This document shows, one piece after another, positions 34,119-47,900 of a stretch of DNA of 64,000 nt. The notes beneath the pieces are model-generated. The model saw nothing but the letters and a program-made list of their open reading frames with translations. It did not search any database and had not been told where the DNA came from. Made by a program: the position numbers and the translations under genes. The stretch is from Melieria omissa (taxonomy: Eukaryota; Arthropoda; Insecta; Diptera; Ulidiidae): NCBI GenBank assembly GCA_963971225.1, contig OZ020270.1, forward strand, positions 71,874,432-71,938,431. Direction: 5' to 3'. Each line of letters starts with the position of its first letter. The stretch's first letter is position 1.

Positions 34119-34791
34119 GGGCCAATTTTTCAGTGCGAGTTTAACTCAGTTTCTAGTTTAAACTTAGTTTAAACGCAAAATCGAATTTTTCAGTCAAACT
34201 TGACTGAAGTTTAAACTCAGTTTAAACGCCCAACCTTGCACGGTTAAAATAAGTTTAAACTGTCAACAGCTTCTGACAGTTCATTTATTTTTGGTTTTGG
34301 TCAGCTCTTGCCTGTCGTGAGCGAAATTCTTTTTTTGCACTATTTTAGATTCTTATACTTTGTACGCAACGTTTTCGCGCACCGGAACTTATCAACAAAT
34401 TTTGAATCGAAATCGTCCTCAATTTCTTTCTATTTGGTTTGTTTTTCCTCGGTACTCACGCGGTCCTTCTTGCACTCGAGCACTTGTATATTTTTTTTCA
34501 AAAGTGCAAGAAGACATTCGATTTCCCGAGACGAAAAATGTTGAATTTTTTAATTACATAAATACATTATTTGAGCGCAAAGAATTTATTTACGAATGAC
34601 AATCAAAACAAAGGAAAATTATTAGCTAGATAAAAATGTTGCCAGTATTGCCATACTCAAATGACAAATATTTGCTCCAGTTAAACTAGCACTGAAAAAC
34701 TACTTTGTCATTTAAACTTAGTTCAAATTTAAACCAAGTTCAAACAAACTCCGTTTGAACTGGGTTTAAACTCGTACTGAAAAAGTGGCCC
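34119..34791. mobile_element. PIF/Harbinger-like MITE nested in the hAT element, unit 1
   Basis: 673 bp. The ends GGGCCAATTTTTCAGTGCGA and the mirror of GGGCCACTTTTTCAGTACGA are inverted, with TTA on both sides (34116-34118, 34792-34794), the 3-bp duplication typical of PIF/Harbinger. AGTTTAAAC-type motifs repeat inside both ends. No transposase. Confidence 0.75.
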
Positions 34792-35869
34792 TTAGGGTAG
34801 CTGGCTTTAGCTTAACTGCAGATGACTTCAAATCACTTCACATGACTTCAAATGACTTCAATTGACTTCATTTTGATATTGCAATCAAATGATTGCAATC
34901 AAATAACTAGCAAAAAATTAATGTAAAAATGAATAATTATTCATAAATTTTTAGTCTGAATAATGACTTCATTTTTTTATAATTATTCATTGAATACAAA
35001 AAATGAATGCACTGTTTTGCCAAAAAATCAACTGACTAATTATTCGCAAATGATTGCATTCTTTAACAGCTCTGGCGGAGAGCAAGCACGAGCCACCACC
35101 AACATGCAAGCGGCACACCGCTTTGTTGCCCAACAAGAACAACCACAGTGTGTGGTGCGTCACTGTTTCATACACCGCTCTCACAGCTTCTCAGTTTACG
35201 CTCTCGCGCTCTGTGCGTTCTCGTCCCCTTTACTGCTTCCCCCCGCATCAACAAACGGGTCCTACCGCTGGAACCCGCAAAGAAAATTTTCTTTACACCA
35301 GATGCGCATTCTGTATATTGTTTGTTATGAGCCCCTATTAATGCGAAGTTGTATCTTTGTGCCGCTTTTGCACACACACACACTAATTATTTTTTTGCAC
35401 AGATTTTTTTTGGTTTTCTTAGTTGGAGTTTTACTTTTCATATGACATCAAAATCATTAAATTCTGAGACTATAAATTTTTTGAATTTTGTGTACTATGG
35501 AACGAATCGCTGTGCATTGGAGCGAAGCGCTCCCTTTGTGCTCCCGTTAAAGCGCTCGTACCTAAGGAGCAATAAGCGCTGCTTTTGATTTTTCCCTTTT
35601 TTATTTAAAAACAAAAACTGTAAATTTTGGAATGATCAATTTCTTTTGTAAATTTGTATATATTTGACTTCTCTTTGCGATGCAATGTCAATCTGGGCCC
35701 CAAATGTGTGTACATACGCTGAAAAGCTTTTATATTTTGAATTTAAATATGTCGACAAAAACCAAACCTGTTTATTCTGCCTTCATTCGGTATTATCACT
35801 ACTTACTTACTTTTTACCTTTAGCTTTGTGCTTTTTAATAAACAAGTAGAGCCCCATGGCTTTGCACGC

Positions 35870-36174
35870 AAGTTTGAAGTCAATGGGTTCAATAAATCAA
35901 GTTTCTTCATACAACATTTTAACCCATGTGTTGGCGCTTTAGACCCCTAATTTCAATAAATCCCGTCTAGGTGGAAGTTCGTTTTCGTATAAGTACCTTC
36001 AGTTAAAATTAGATGTTTGTAGCTTTAGCGATTTGGGCTGGGCAGTAATGAATCAGTCAGTCAATAGAGCTTGAGTTGTATGGGCGGTGCCACGCCTCTT
36101 ATGTAATTCCAAACCTATTCCTCCAGTTAAAGGGCGCTACCCAGTTTCATTGATGTGGACTTACAGTTCCAAAG
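35870..36174 (+). repeat. Dispersed repeat at the end of each 4594-bp unit
   Basis: TTTGAAGTCAATGGGTTC, ATCAAGTTTCTTCATACAAC and TATGGGCGGTGCCACGCC join the two repeat subtypes seen separately at 1260 and 3831. Copies at 40464-40768, 45058-45362 and 49652-49956. Confidence 0.65.
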
Positions 36175-37772
36175 TTTTACCACGATATCGTTATGCATTC
36201 AAGAGTTATTAATTAAGTTCCGCTAGATTCACCATTTCGCCCACTCTGTGTTGTGCCAGTCAAGAAGAAGAAGAAGTTAATCATGGTCTGCTGAATTGAA
36301 ATCTCCATTTTTTTTCTTAAACTTTTGTTGTTTGGCAATGTCTGAGACTTAAATTTGCAATTTTCGTCATTTTTGGTGAGCTATAGGAACGAATGTGTTG
36401 TCTAGATTTTTCAGATTTTACATTTAATCGGTAACGTTAACATTGATAATTGCAAAGAGTAACAGAAATTGTCTTAGGACCCTTTAGTTTTGCAACAAAA
36501 ACGAGAATAAAAAACGTATGTATTGCTTTTTTGCTAATTTCTCAATTTTTCATGCTGATTGCATACTTTTAGGGATAAAAAAAATAAATTTTGTTGAAAA
36601 GTAGGTGTTTAGACCACTTTTCAAATTGAATTATTATGTGAGATCGGAAGATATCGGAAAATGTAATTACATTACCTGACAAAGAAAGAATGCTTCTTAA
36701 AACCAAAAAAAGCCAGGAACATAGTTTCACATACTTTTTAGATATTTTCCCCTAAGTTTTGCCAATTTTCAGATTTTTGAAAAACTTAAAAAAACAGAAA
36801 ATATGTGTTTACAAATTTTTTTTCCCTTTAACACGAACAAACGCGCAGGGGATGACCCCTATCACAGAATAAACAGTATACAGAAGGCGCATCTGAAATA
36901 ATTTTGCGATTTCATTTCAGACGCGGGCGAGAAGCAACAAAGGTGAGGAAAATGTAAAGGGAACCGAGAGAGTAAGCGCGAATTGATGTACATGCATAGA
37001 TTCGATGGTTCTGGGCTTTATTCTCATTTCGACAACAACACGCAATGTTGTTGCTTTCCGCAGCAAGCCAGCTTGGCTTTGCTCGTGCACATTGAAATTG
37101 TGGTTGATTTGGCAAATCGATCGCCAAAGCAAATTCAATAGGTAGTTGCAGCACCAGAACTAATTAAACTATTTTTCTTTGATAATTAGCACAACATTGT
37201 AGCAATAGTTTTCCACTTATTATTACTTTCTTAATTATTGGTTGTTCCAATATTTTTACACATATACTTATTTTCATTGCAGCCATTTGTACTTTTTACA
37301 ACTTCTATTTTACAAGCAGACCGGAAGAACTAATAAAATTCATTGAATTTTGTTTTCTTCCGTAGTGCTACCACCTTATTTATGCGCCTTGGCGATCGCT
37401 CAATCAATTTTTCTATGCAAACTTTGTCTGTCCACTTCTTGTTCTTCTTTGTAAAAAAGCAAGCGGAGAGCAGAGCTGTTAAAGAATGCAATCAAATGCG
37501 AATTAAATCAGTTGAAGTCACAGTCAATGACTTCAATTTTTGATTGCAGTCTTTGACTAAAGACTAAAAATTTGAATTCTGAAGTCATTTCTGTTATTCT
37601 GACTAATTAGTCATTTGGTGAAGTCACTTAATGACTTCATTTTTCAGTGAAGTCACTAAAAATATTTAATTAATTAACAAAATTAAAATTAAAATAATTC
37701 ATTCTAACAAAAGGTAGCAATCAAATGAATGTAAATTCATTTAAATGACATGATTTACTTTCAACAATAATA

Positions 37773-38514
37773 TCAGGTGTACAACTTTGCTTCCGCCGTT
37801 TTCCGATAGGTGGCTGTACCGGCTGAGGCTGGTTGAAATACGTAGATGGTAATGCCTTTGAAGTGAGTGTGGACAGTGCCTAACGAATTGTCATCGCCGT
37901 TTCAGTGACAGTTGTTCTTGTTTTCGTATTATTCACGCTCGAAAATATCCGTTTATGTGCCCAATTCTCGCCATTTGCGGGAAGTTTTACTTTTCTGTTA
38001 CAATTCGAAAAAAAAATGCAGCTGAAGCGCATCGAATGCTCTCAGAAACTTACGGTGATGCTGCTCTGAGTGAAAGAACGTGTCGGGAGTGGTTTCAACG
38101 TTTTAAAAATGGAAGAGCGACAAGACAAAGTCATCCTCCAACACGACAATGCTCGGCCTCACGTCGCAAAAGTGGTCAAAAAGTACCTGGAAACGCTGAA
38201 ATGGGAAGTCTTGCCCCACCCGCCGTATTCCCCAGATGTCGCCCCTTCTGACTTCCACCTATTCCGTTCGATGGCACACGGCCTGGCAGATCAACATTTT
38301 CAATCCTTCGAAGAATTGGAAAAATGGATTGCTTCATGGATAGCGTCAAAAGAGGACTCCTTTTTTCGAGCCGGGATCCGAAAATTGCCGGAAAGATGGG
38401 AGAAAGTTGTCGCTAGCGACGGACAATACTTTGAATAATACATCTGTAAGCACTTTTTCGCAATAAAGCTTTTAATTTTGGAAAAAAACGGCGGAAGCAA
38501 AGTTGTACACCTGA
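37773..38514 (+). mobile_element. Deleted mariner, unit 2
   Basis: Tandem copy; transposase remnant at 37997-38438. Confidence 0.9.
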
Positions 38515-38712
38515 TAATTTTTTGAAATTTTTGTCCGAAAGGAAACCTCGACGAGGCGTATTTAATAGCGTTGCAAACGAAAATAACCGTTTCACGGCAT
38601 CTGAAGAAGGTAACGGTGTGTTATATTTTAAATACGCTTTTTTAATTGTTGGATAGCGATTCAGCATTGTTATCGATTTAGACTTATGTCAAGCATAAAG
38701 TGAATTGACTTA

Positions 38713-39385
38713 GGGCCAATTTTTCAGTGCGAGTTTAACTCAGTTTCTAGTTTAAACTTAGTTTAAACGCAAAATCGAATTTTTCAGTCAAACTTGACTG
38801 AAGTTTAAACTCAGTTTAAACGCCCAACCTTGCACGGTTAAAATAAGTTTAAACTGTCAACAGCTTCTGACAGTTCATTTATTTTTGGTTTTGGTCAGCT
38901 CTTGCCTGTCGTGAGCGAAATTCTTTTTTTGCACTATTTTAGATTCTTATACTTTGTACGCAACGTTTTCGCGCACCGGAACTTATCAACAAATTTTGAA
39001 TCGAAATCGTCCTCAATTTCTTTCTATTTGGTTTGTTTTTCCTCGGTACTCACGCGGTCCTTCTTGCACTCGAGCACTTGTATATTTTTTTTCAAAAGTG
39101 CAAGAAGACATTCGATTTCCCGAGACGAAAAATGTTGAATTTTTTAATTACATAAATACATTATTTGAGCGCAAAGAATTTATTTACGAATGACAATCAA
39201 AACAAAGGAAAATTATTAGCTAGATAAAAATGTTGCCAGTATTGCCATACTCAAATGACAAATATTTGCTCCAGTTAAACTAGCACTGAAAAACTACTTT
39301 GTCATTTAAACTTAGTTCAAATTTAAACCAAGTTCAAACAAACTCCGTTTGAACTGGGTTTAAACTCGTACTGAAAAAGTGGCCC
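38713..39385. mobile_element. PIF/Harbinger-like MITE, unit 2
   Basis: Tandem copy with TTA flanks. Confidence 0.75.
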
Positions 39386-42366
39386 TTAGGGTAGCTGGCT
39401 TTAGCTTAACTGCAGATGACTTCAAATCACTTCACATGACTTCAAATGACTTCAATTGACTTCATTTTGATATTGCAATCAAATGATTGCAATCAAATAA
39501 CTAGCAAAAAATTAATGTAAAAATGAATAATTATTCATAAATTTTTAGTCTGAATAATGACTTCATTTTTTTATAATTATTCATTGAATACAAAAAATGA
39601 ATGCACTTTTTTGCCAAAAAATCAACTGACTAATTATTCGCAAATGATTGCATTCTTTAACAGCTCTGGCGGAGAGCAAGCACGAGCCACCACCAACATG
39701 CAAGCGGCACACCGCTTTGTTGCCCAACAAGAACAACCACAGTGTGTGGTGCGTCACTGTTTCATACACCGCTCTCACAGCTTCTCAGTTTACGCTCTCG
39801 CGCTCTGTGCGTTCTCGTCCCCTTTACTGCTTCCCCCCGCATCAACAAACGGGTCCTACCGCTGGAACCCGCAAAGAAAATTTTCTTTACACCAGATGCG
39901 CATTCTGTATATTGTTTGTTATGAGCCCCTATTAATGCGAAGTTGTATCTTTGTGCCGCTTTTGCACACACACACACTAATTATTTTTTTGCACAGATTT
40001 TTTTTGGTTTTCTTAGTTGGAGTTTTACTTTTCATATGACATCAAAATCATTAAATTCTGAGACTATAAATTTTTTGAATTTTGTGTACTATGGAACGAA
40101 TCGCTGTGCATTGGAGCGAAGCGCTCCCTTTGTGCTCCCGTTAAAGCGCTCGTACCTAAGGAGCAATAAGCGCTGCTTTTGATTTTTCCCTTTTTTATTT
40201 AAAAACAAAAACTGTAAATTTTGGAATGATCAATTTCTTTTGTAAATTTGTATATATTTGACTTCTCTTTGCGATGCAATGTCAATCTGGGCCCCAAATG
40301 TGTATACATACGCTGAAAAGCTTTTATATTTTGAATTTAAATATGTCGACAAAAACCAAACCTGTTTATTCTGCCTTCATTCGGTATTATCACTACTTAC
40401 TTACTTTTTACCTTTAGCTTTGTGCTTTTTAATAAACAAGTAGAGCCCCATGGCTTTGCACGCAAGTTTGAAGTCAATGGGTTCAATAAATCAAGTTTCT
40501 TCATACAACATTTTAACCCATGTGTTGGCGCTTTAGACCCCTAATTTCAATAAATCCCGTCTAGGTGGAAGTTCGTTTTCGTATAAGTACCTTCAGTTAA
40601 AATTAGATGTTTGTAGCTTTAGCGATTTGGGCTGGGCAGTAATGAATCAGTCAGTCAATAGAGCTTGAGTTGTATGGGCGGTGCCACGCCTCTTATGTAA
40701 TTCCAAACCTATTCCTCCAGTTAAAGGGCGCTACCCAGTTTCATTGATGTGGACTTACAGTTCCAAAGTTTTACCACGATATCGTTATGCATTCAAGAGT
40801 TATTAATTAAGTTCCGCTAGATTGACCATTTCGCCCACTCTGTGTTGTGCCAGTCAAGAAGAAGAAGAAGTTAATCATGGTCTGCTGAATTGAAATCTCC
40901 ATTTTTTTTCTTAAACTTTTGTTGTTTGGCAATGTCTGAGACTTAAATTTGCAATTTTCGTCATTTTTGGTGAGCTATAGGAACGAATGTGTTGTCTAGA
41001 TTTTTCAGATTTTACATTTAATCGGTAACGTTAACATTGATAATTGCAAAGAGTAACAGAAATTGTCTTAGGACCCTTTAGTTTTGCAACAAAAACGAGA
41101 ATAAAAAACGTATGTATTGCTTTTTTGCTAATTTCTCAATTTTTCATGCTGATTGCATACTTTTAGGGATAAAAAAAATAAATTTTGTTGAAAAGTAGGT
41201 GTTTAGACCACTTTTCAAATTGAATTATTATGTGAGATCGGAAGATATCGGAAAATGTAATTACATTACCTGACAAAGAAAGAATGCTTCTTAAAACCAA
41301 AAAAAGCCAGGAACATAGTTTCACATACTTTTTAGATATTTTCCCCTAAGTTTTGCCAATTTTCAGATTTTTGAAAAACTTAAAAAAACAGAAAATATGT
41401 GTTTACAAATTTTTTTTCCCTTTAACACGAACAAACGCGCAGGGGATGACCCCTATCACAGAATAAACAGTATACAGAAGGCGTATCTGAAATAATTTTG
41501 CGATTTCATTTCAGACGCGGGCGAGAAGCAACAAAGGTGAGGAAAATGTAAAGGGAACCGAGAGAGTAAGCGCGAATTGATGTACATGCATAGATTCGAT
41601 GGTTCTGGGCTTTATTCTCATTTCGACAACAACACGCAATGTTGTTGCTTTCCGCAGCAAGCCAGCTTGGCTTTGCTCGTGCACATTGAAATTGTGGTTG
41701 ATTTGGCAAATCGATCGCCAAAGCAAATTCAATAGGTAGTTGCAGCACCAGAACTAATTAAACTATTTTTCTTTTATAATTAGCACAACATTGTAGCAAT
41801 AGTTTTCCACTTATTATTACTTTCTTAATTATTGGTTGTTCCAATATTTTTACACATATACTTATTTTCATTGCAGCCATTTGTACTTTTTACAACTTCT
41901 ATTTTACAAGCAGACCGGAAGAACTAATAAAATTCATTGAATTTTGTTTTCTTCCGTAGTGCTACCACCTTATTTATGCGCCTTGGCGATCGCTCAATCA
42001 ATTTTTCTATGCAAACTTTGTCTGTCCACTTCTTGTTCTTCTTTGTAAAAAAGCAAGCGGAGAGCAGAGCTGTTAAAGAATGCAATCAAATGCGAATTAA
42101 ATCAGTTGAAGTCACAGTCAATGACTTCAATTTTTGATTGCAGTCTTTGACTAAAGACTAAAAATTTGAATTCTGAAGTCATTTCTGTTATTCTGACTAA
42201 TTAGTCATTTGGTGAAGTCACTTAATGACTTCATTTTTCAGTGAAGTCACTAAAAATATTTAATTAATTAACAAAATTAAAATTAAAATAATTCGTTCTA
42301 ACAAAAGGTAGCAATCAAATGAATGTAAATTCATTTAAATGACATGATTTACTTTCAACAATAATA

Positions 42367-43108
42367 TCAGGTGTACAACTTTGCTTCCGCCGTTTTCCGA
42401 TAGGTGGCTGTACCGGCTGAGGCTGGTTGAAATACGTAGATGGTAATGCCTTTGAAGTGAGTGTGGACAGTGCCTAACGAATTGTCATCGCCGTTTCAGT
42501 GACAGTTGTTCTTGTTTTCGTATTATTCACGCTCGAAAATATCCGTTTATGTGCCCAATTCTCGCCATTTGCGGGAAGTTTTACTTTTCTGTTACAATTC
42601 GAAAAAAAAATGCAGCTGAAGCGCATCGAATGCTCTCAGAAACTTACGGTGATGCTGCTCTGAGTGAAAGAACGTGTCGGGAGTGGTTTCAACGTTTTAA
42701 AAATGGAAGAGCGACAAGACAAAGTCATCCTCCAACACGACAATGCTCGGCCTCACGTCGCAAAAGTGGTCAAAAAGTACCTGGAAACGCTGAAATGGGA
42801 AGTCTTGCCCCACCCGCCGTATTCCCCAGATGTCGCCCCTTCTGACTTCCACCTATTCCGTTCGATGGCACACGGCCTGGCAGATCAACATTTTCAATCC
42901 TTCAAAGAATTGGAAAAATGGATTGCTTCATGGATAGCGTCAAAAGAGGACTCCTTTTTTCGAGCCGGGATCCGAAAATTGCCGGAAAGATGGGAGAAAG
43001 TTGTCGCTAGCGACGGACAATACTTTGAATAATACATCTGTAAGCACTTTTTCGCAATAAAGCTTTTAATTTTGGAAAAAAACGGCGGAAGCAAAGTTGT
43101 ACACCTGA
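42367..43108 (+). mobile_element. Deleted mariner, unit 3
   Basis: Tandem copy; transposase remnant at 42591-43032 has Lys for Glu near 42904. Confidence 0.9.
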
Positions 43109-43306
43109 TAATTTTTTGAAATTTTTGTCCGAAAGGAAACCTCGACGAGGCGTATTTAATAGCGTTGCAAACGAAAATAACCGTTTCACGGCATCTGAAG
43201 AAGGTAACGGTGTGTTATATTTTAAATACGCTTTTTTAATTGTTGGATAGCGATTCAGCATTGTTATCGATTTAGACTTATGTCAAGCATAAAGTGAATT
43301 GACTTA

Positions 43307-43979
43307 GGGCCAATTTTTCAGTGCGAGTTTAACTCAGTTTCTAGTTTAAACTTAGTTTAAACGCAAAATCGAATTTTTCAGTCAAACTTGACTGAAGTTT
43401 AAACTCAGTTTAAACGCCCAACCTTGCACGGTTAAAATAAGTTTAAACTGTCAACAGCTTCTGACAGTTCATTTATTTTTGGTTTTGGTCAGCTCTTGCC
43501 TGTCGTGAGCGAAATTCTTTTTTTGCACTATTTTAGATTCTTATACTTTGTACGCAACGTTTTCGCGCACCGGAACTTATCAACAAATTTTGAATCGAAA
43601 TCGTCCTCAATTTCTTTCTATTTGGTTTGTTTTTCCTCGGTACTCACGCGGTCCTTCTTGCACTCGAGCACTTGTATATTTTTTTTCAAAAGTGCAAGAA
43701 GACATTCGATTTCCCGAGACGAAAAATGTTGAATTTTTTAATTACATAAATACATTATTTGAGCGCAAAGAATTTATTTACGAATGACAATCAAAACAAA
43801 GGAAAATTATTAGCTAGATAAAAATGTTGCCAGTATTGCCATACTCAAATGACAAATATTTGCTCCAGTTAAACTAGCACTGAAAAACTACTTTGTCATT
43901 TAAACTTAGTTCAAATTTAAACCAAGTTCAAACAAACTCCGTTTGAACTGGGTTTAAACTCGTACTGAAAAAGTGGCCC
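43307..43979. mobile_element. PIF/Harbinger-like MITE, unit 3
   Basis: Tandem copy with TTA flanks. Confidence 0.75.
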
Positions 43980-46960
43980 TTAGGGTAGCTGGCTTTAGCT
44001 TAACTGCAGATGACTTCAAATCACTTCACATGACTTCAAATGACTTCAATTGACTTCATTTTGATATTGCAATCAAATGATTGCAATCAAATAACTAGCA
44101 AAAAATTAATGTAAAAATGAATAATTATTCATAAATTTTTAGTCTGAATAATGACTTCATTTTTTTATAATTATTCATTGAATACAAAAAATGAATGCAC
44201 TTTTTTGCCAAAAAATCAACTGACTAATTATTCGCAAATGATTGCATTCTTTAACAGCTCTGGCGGAGAGCAAGCACGAGCCACCACCAACATGCAAGCG
44301 GCACACCGCTTTGTTGCCCAACAAGAACAACCACAGTGTGTGGTGCGTCACTGTTTCATACACCGCTCTCACAGCTTCTCAGTTTACGCTCTCGCGCTCT
44401 GTGCGTTCTCGTCCCCTTTACTGCTTCCCCCCGCATCAACAAACGGGTCCTACCGCTGGAACCCGCAAAGAAAATTTTCTTTACACCAGATGCGCATTCT
44501 GTATATTGTTTGTTATGAGCCCCTATTAATGCGAAGTTGTATCTTTGTGCCGCTTTTGCACACACACACACTAATTATTTTTTTGCACAGATTTTTTTTG
44601 GTTTTCTTAGTTGGAGTTTTACTTTTCATATGACATCAAAATCATTAAATTCTGAGACTATAAATTTTTTGAATTTTGTGTACTATGGAACGAATCGCTG
44701 TGCATTGGAGCGAAGCGCTCCCTTTGTGCTCCCGTTAAAGCGCTCGTACCTAAGGAGCAATAAGCGCTGCTTTTGATTTTTCCCTTTTTTATTTAAAAAC
44801 AAAAACTGTAAATTTTGGAATGATCAATTTCTTTTGTAAATTTGTATATATTTGACTTCTCTTTGCGATGCAATGTCAATCTGGGCCCCAAATGTGTGTA
44901 CATACGCTGAAAAGCTTTTATATTTTGAATTTAAATATGTCGACAAAAACCAAACCTGTTTATTCTGCCTTCATTCGGTATTATCACTACTTACTTACTT
45001 TTTACCTTTAGCTTTGTGCTTTTTAATAAACAAGTAGAGCCCCATGGCTTTGCACGCAAGTTTGAAGTCAATGGGTTCAATAAATCAAGTTTCTTCATAC
45101 AACATTTTAACCCATGTGTTGGCGCTTTAGACCCCTAATTTCAATAAATCCCGTCTAGGTGGAAGTTCGTTTTCGTATAAGTACCTTCAGTTAAAATTAG
45201 ATGTTTGTAGCTTTAGCGATTTGGGCTGGGCAGTAATGAATCAGTCAGTCAATAGAGCTTGAGTTGTATGGGCGGTGCCACGCCTCTTATGTAATTCCAA
45301 ACCTATTCCTCCAGTTAAAGGGCGCTACCCAGTTTCATTGATGTGGACTTACAGTTCCAAAGTTTTACCACGATATCGTTATGCATTCAAGAGTTATTAA
45401 TTAAGTTCCGCTAGATTGACCATTTCGCCCACTCTGTGTTGTGCCAGTCAAGAAGAAGAAGAAGTTAATCATGGTCTGCTGAATTGAAATCTCCATTTTT
45501 TTTCTTAAACTTTTGTTGTTTGGCAATGTCTGAGACTTAAATTTGCAATTTTCGTCATTTTTGGTGAGCTATAGGAACGAATGTGTTGTCTAGATTTTTC
45601 AGATTTTACATTTAATCGGTAACGTTAACATTGATAATTGCAAAGAGTAACAGAAATTGTCTTAGGACCCTTTAGTTTTGCAACAAAAACGAGAATAAAA
45701 AACGTATGTATTGCTTTTTTGCTAATTTCTCAATTTTTCATGCTGATTGCATACTTTTAGGGATAAAAAAAATAAATTTTGTTGAAAAGTAGGTGTTTAG
45801 ACCACTTTTCAAATTGAATTATTATGTGAGATCGGAAGATATCGGAAAATGTAATTACATTACCTGACAAAGAAAGAATGCTTCTTAAAACCAAAAAAAG
45901 CCAGGAACATAGTTTCACATACTTTTTAGATATTTTCCCCTAAGTTTTGCCAATTTTCAGATTTTTGAAAAACTTAAAAAAACAGAAAATATGTGTTTAC
46001 AAATTTTTTTTCCCTTTAACACGAACAAACGCGCAGGGGATGACCCCTATCACAGAATAAACAGTATACAGAAGGCGTATCTGAAATAATTTTGCGATTT
46101 CATTTCAGACGCGGGCGAGAAGCAACAAAGGTGAGGAAAATGTAAAGGGAACCGAGAGAGTAAGCGCGAATTGATGTACATGCATAGATTCGATGGTTCT
46201 GGGCTTTATTCTCATTTCGACAACAACACGCAATGTTGTTGCTTTCCGCAGCAAGCCAGCTTGGCTTTGCTCGTGCACATTGAAATTGTGGTTGATTTGG
46301 CAAATCGATCGCCAAAGCAAATTCAATAGGTAGTTGCAGCACCAGAACTAATTAAACTATTTTTCTTTGATAATTAGCACAACATTGTAGCAATAGTTTT
46401 CCACTTATTATTACTTTCTTAATTATTGGTTGTTCCAATATTTTTACACATATACTTATTTTCATTGCAGCCATTTGTACTTTTTACAACTTCTATTTTA
46501 CAAGCAGACCGGAAGAACTAATAAAATTCATTGAATTTTGTTTTCTTCCGTAGTGCTACCACCTTATTTATGCGCCTTGGCGATCGCTCAATCAATTTTT
46601 CTATGCAAACTTTGTCTGTCCACTTCTTGTTCTTCTTTGTAAAAAAGCAAGCGGAGAGCAGAGCTGTTAAAGAATGCAATCAAATGCGAATTAAATCAGT
46701 TGAAGTCACAGTCAATGACTTCAATTTTTGATTGCAGTCTTTGACTAAAGACTAAAAATTTGAATTCTGAAGTCATTTCTGTTATTCTGACTAATTAGTC
46801 ATTTGGTGAAGTCACTTAATGACTTCATTTTTCAGTGAAGTCACTAAAAATATTTAATTAATTAACAAAATTAAAATTAAAATAATTCATTCTAACAAAA
46901 GGTAGCAATCAAATGAATGTAAATTCATTTAAATGACATGATTTACTTTCAACAATAATA

Positions 46961-47702
46961 TCAGGTGTACAACTTTGCTTCCGCCGTTTTCCGATAGGTG
47001 GCTGTACCGGCTGAGGCTGGTTGAAATACGTAGATGGTAATGCCTTTGAAGTGAGTGTGGACAGTGCCTAACGAATTGTCATCGCCGTTTCAGTGACAGT
47101 TGTTCTTGTTTTCGTATTATTCACGCTCGAAAATATCCGTTTATGTGCCCAATTCTCGCCATTTGCGGGAAGTTTTACTTTTCTGTTACAATTCGAAAAA
47201 AAAATGCAGCTGAAGCGCATCGAATGCTCTCAGAAACTTACGGTGATGCTGCTCTGAGTGAAAGAACGTGTCGGGAGTGGTTTCAACGTTTTAAAAATGG
47301 AAGAGCGACAAGACAAAGTCATCCTCCAACACGACAATGCTCGGCCTCACGTCGCAAAAGTGGTCAAAAAGTACCTGGAAACGCTGAAATGGGAAGTCTT
47401 GCCCCACCCGCCGTATTCCCCAGATGTCGCCCCTTCTGACTTCCACCTATTCCGTTCGATGGCACACGGCCTGGCAGATCAACATTTTCAATCCTTCGAA
47501 GAATTGGAAAAATGGATTGCTTCATGGATAGCGTCAAAAGAGGACTCCTTTTTTCGAGCCGGGATCCGAAAATTGCCGGAAAGATGGGAGAAAGTTGTCG
47601 CTAGCGACGGACAATACTTTGAATAATACATCTGTAAGCACTTTTTCGCAATAAAGCTTTTAATTTTGGAAAAAAACGGCGGAAGCAAAGTTGTACACCT
47701 GA
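46961..47702 (+). mobile_element. Deleted mariner, unit 4
   Basis: Tandem copy; transposase remnant at 47185-47626. Confidence 0.9.
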
Positions 47703-47900
47703 TAATTTTTTGAAATTTTTGTCCGAAAGGAAACCTCGACGAGGCGTATTTAATAGCGTTGCAAACGAAAATAACCGTTTCACGGCATCTGAAGAAGGTA
47801 ACGGTGTGTTATATTTTAAATACGCTTTTTTAATTGTTGGATAGCGATTCAGCATTGTTATCGATTTAGACTTATGTCAAGCATAAAGTGAATTGACTTA

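Larger units (their letters stand above)
32877..35074. mobile_element. hAT element with GCGGAGAG duplication, unit 1
   Basis: 2198 bp. Inverted ends CAGAGCTGTTAAAGAATGCA match at both sides, and GCGGAGAG (8 bp) flanks it at 32869-32876 and 35075-35082, the size expected of hAT elements. No hAT transposase is recognisable. Subterminal regions are full of GACTTCA / TGAAGTC motifs (32917-33065, 34826-34875). Two smaller elements are nested inside. Confidence 0.88.
31581..36174. repeat. 4594-bp tandem unit, copy 1
   Basis: Starts TTTTACCACGATATCG. Private change: G near 35014 where the others have T. It contains the inverted Transib-like end, the SINE tail, AT-rich flank without genes (31693-32250 and 35345-35860) and the hAT island. 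Confidence 0.97.
37471..39668. mobile_element. hAT element, unit 2
   Basis: Tandem copy, same 8-bp flanks. Confidence 0.88.
36175..40768. repeat. 4594-bp tandem unit, copy 2
   Basis: Exactly 4594 bp. Private changes: C near 36230 (G elsewhere) and GTGTATAC near 40301. It shares GGCGCATCTG near 36887 with copy 1 only. Confidence 0.97.
42065..44262. mobile_element. hAT element, unit 3
   Basis: Tandem copy; G replaces A near 42294 in an AT-rich stretch. Confidence 0.88.
40769..45362. repeat. 4594-bp tandem unit, copy 3
   Basis: Exactly 4594 bp. Private changes near 41775, 42294 and 42904. It shares GGCGTATCTG near 41481 with copy 4. Confidence 0.97.

Noticed and set aside
34963..35445. 160-residue plus-strand frame repeated in all four 4594-bp units
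   Set aside because: It crosses the right end and target duplication of the hAT element, so it joins unrelated DNA. Identity between units only reflects the recent tandem duplication.
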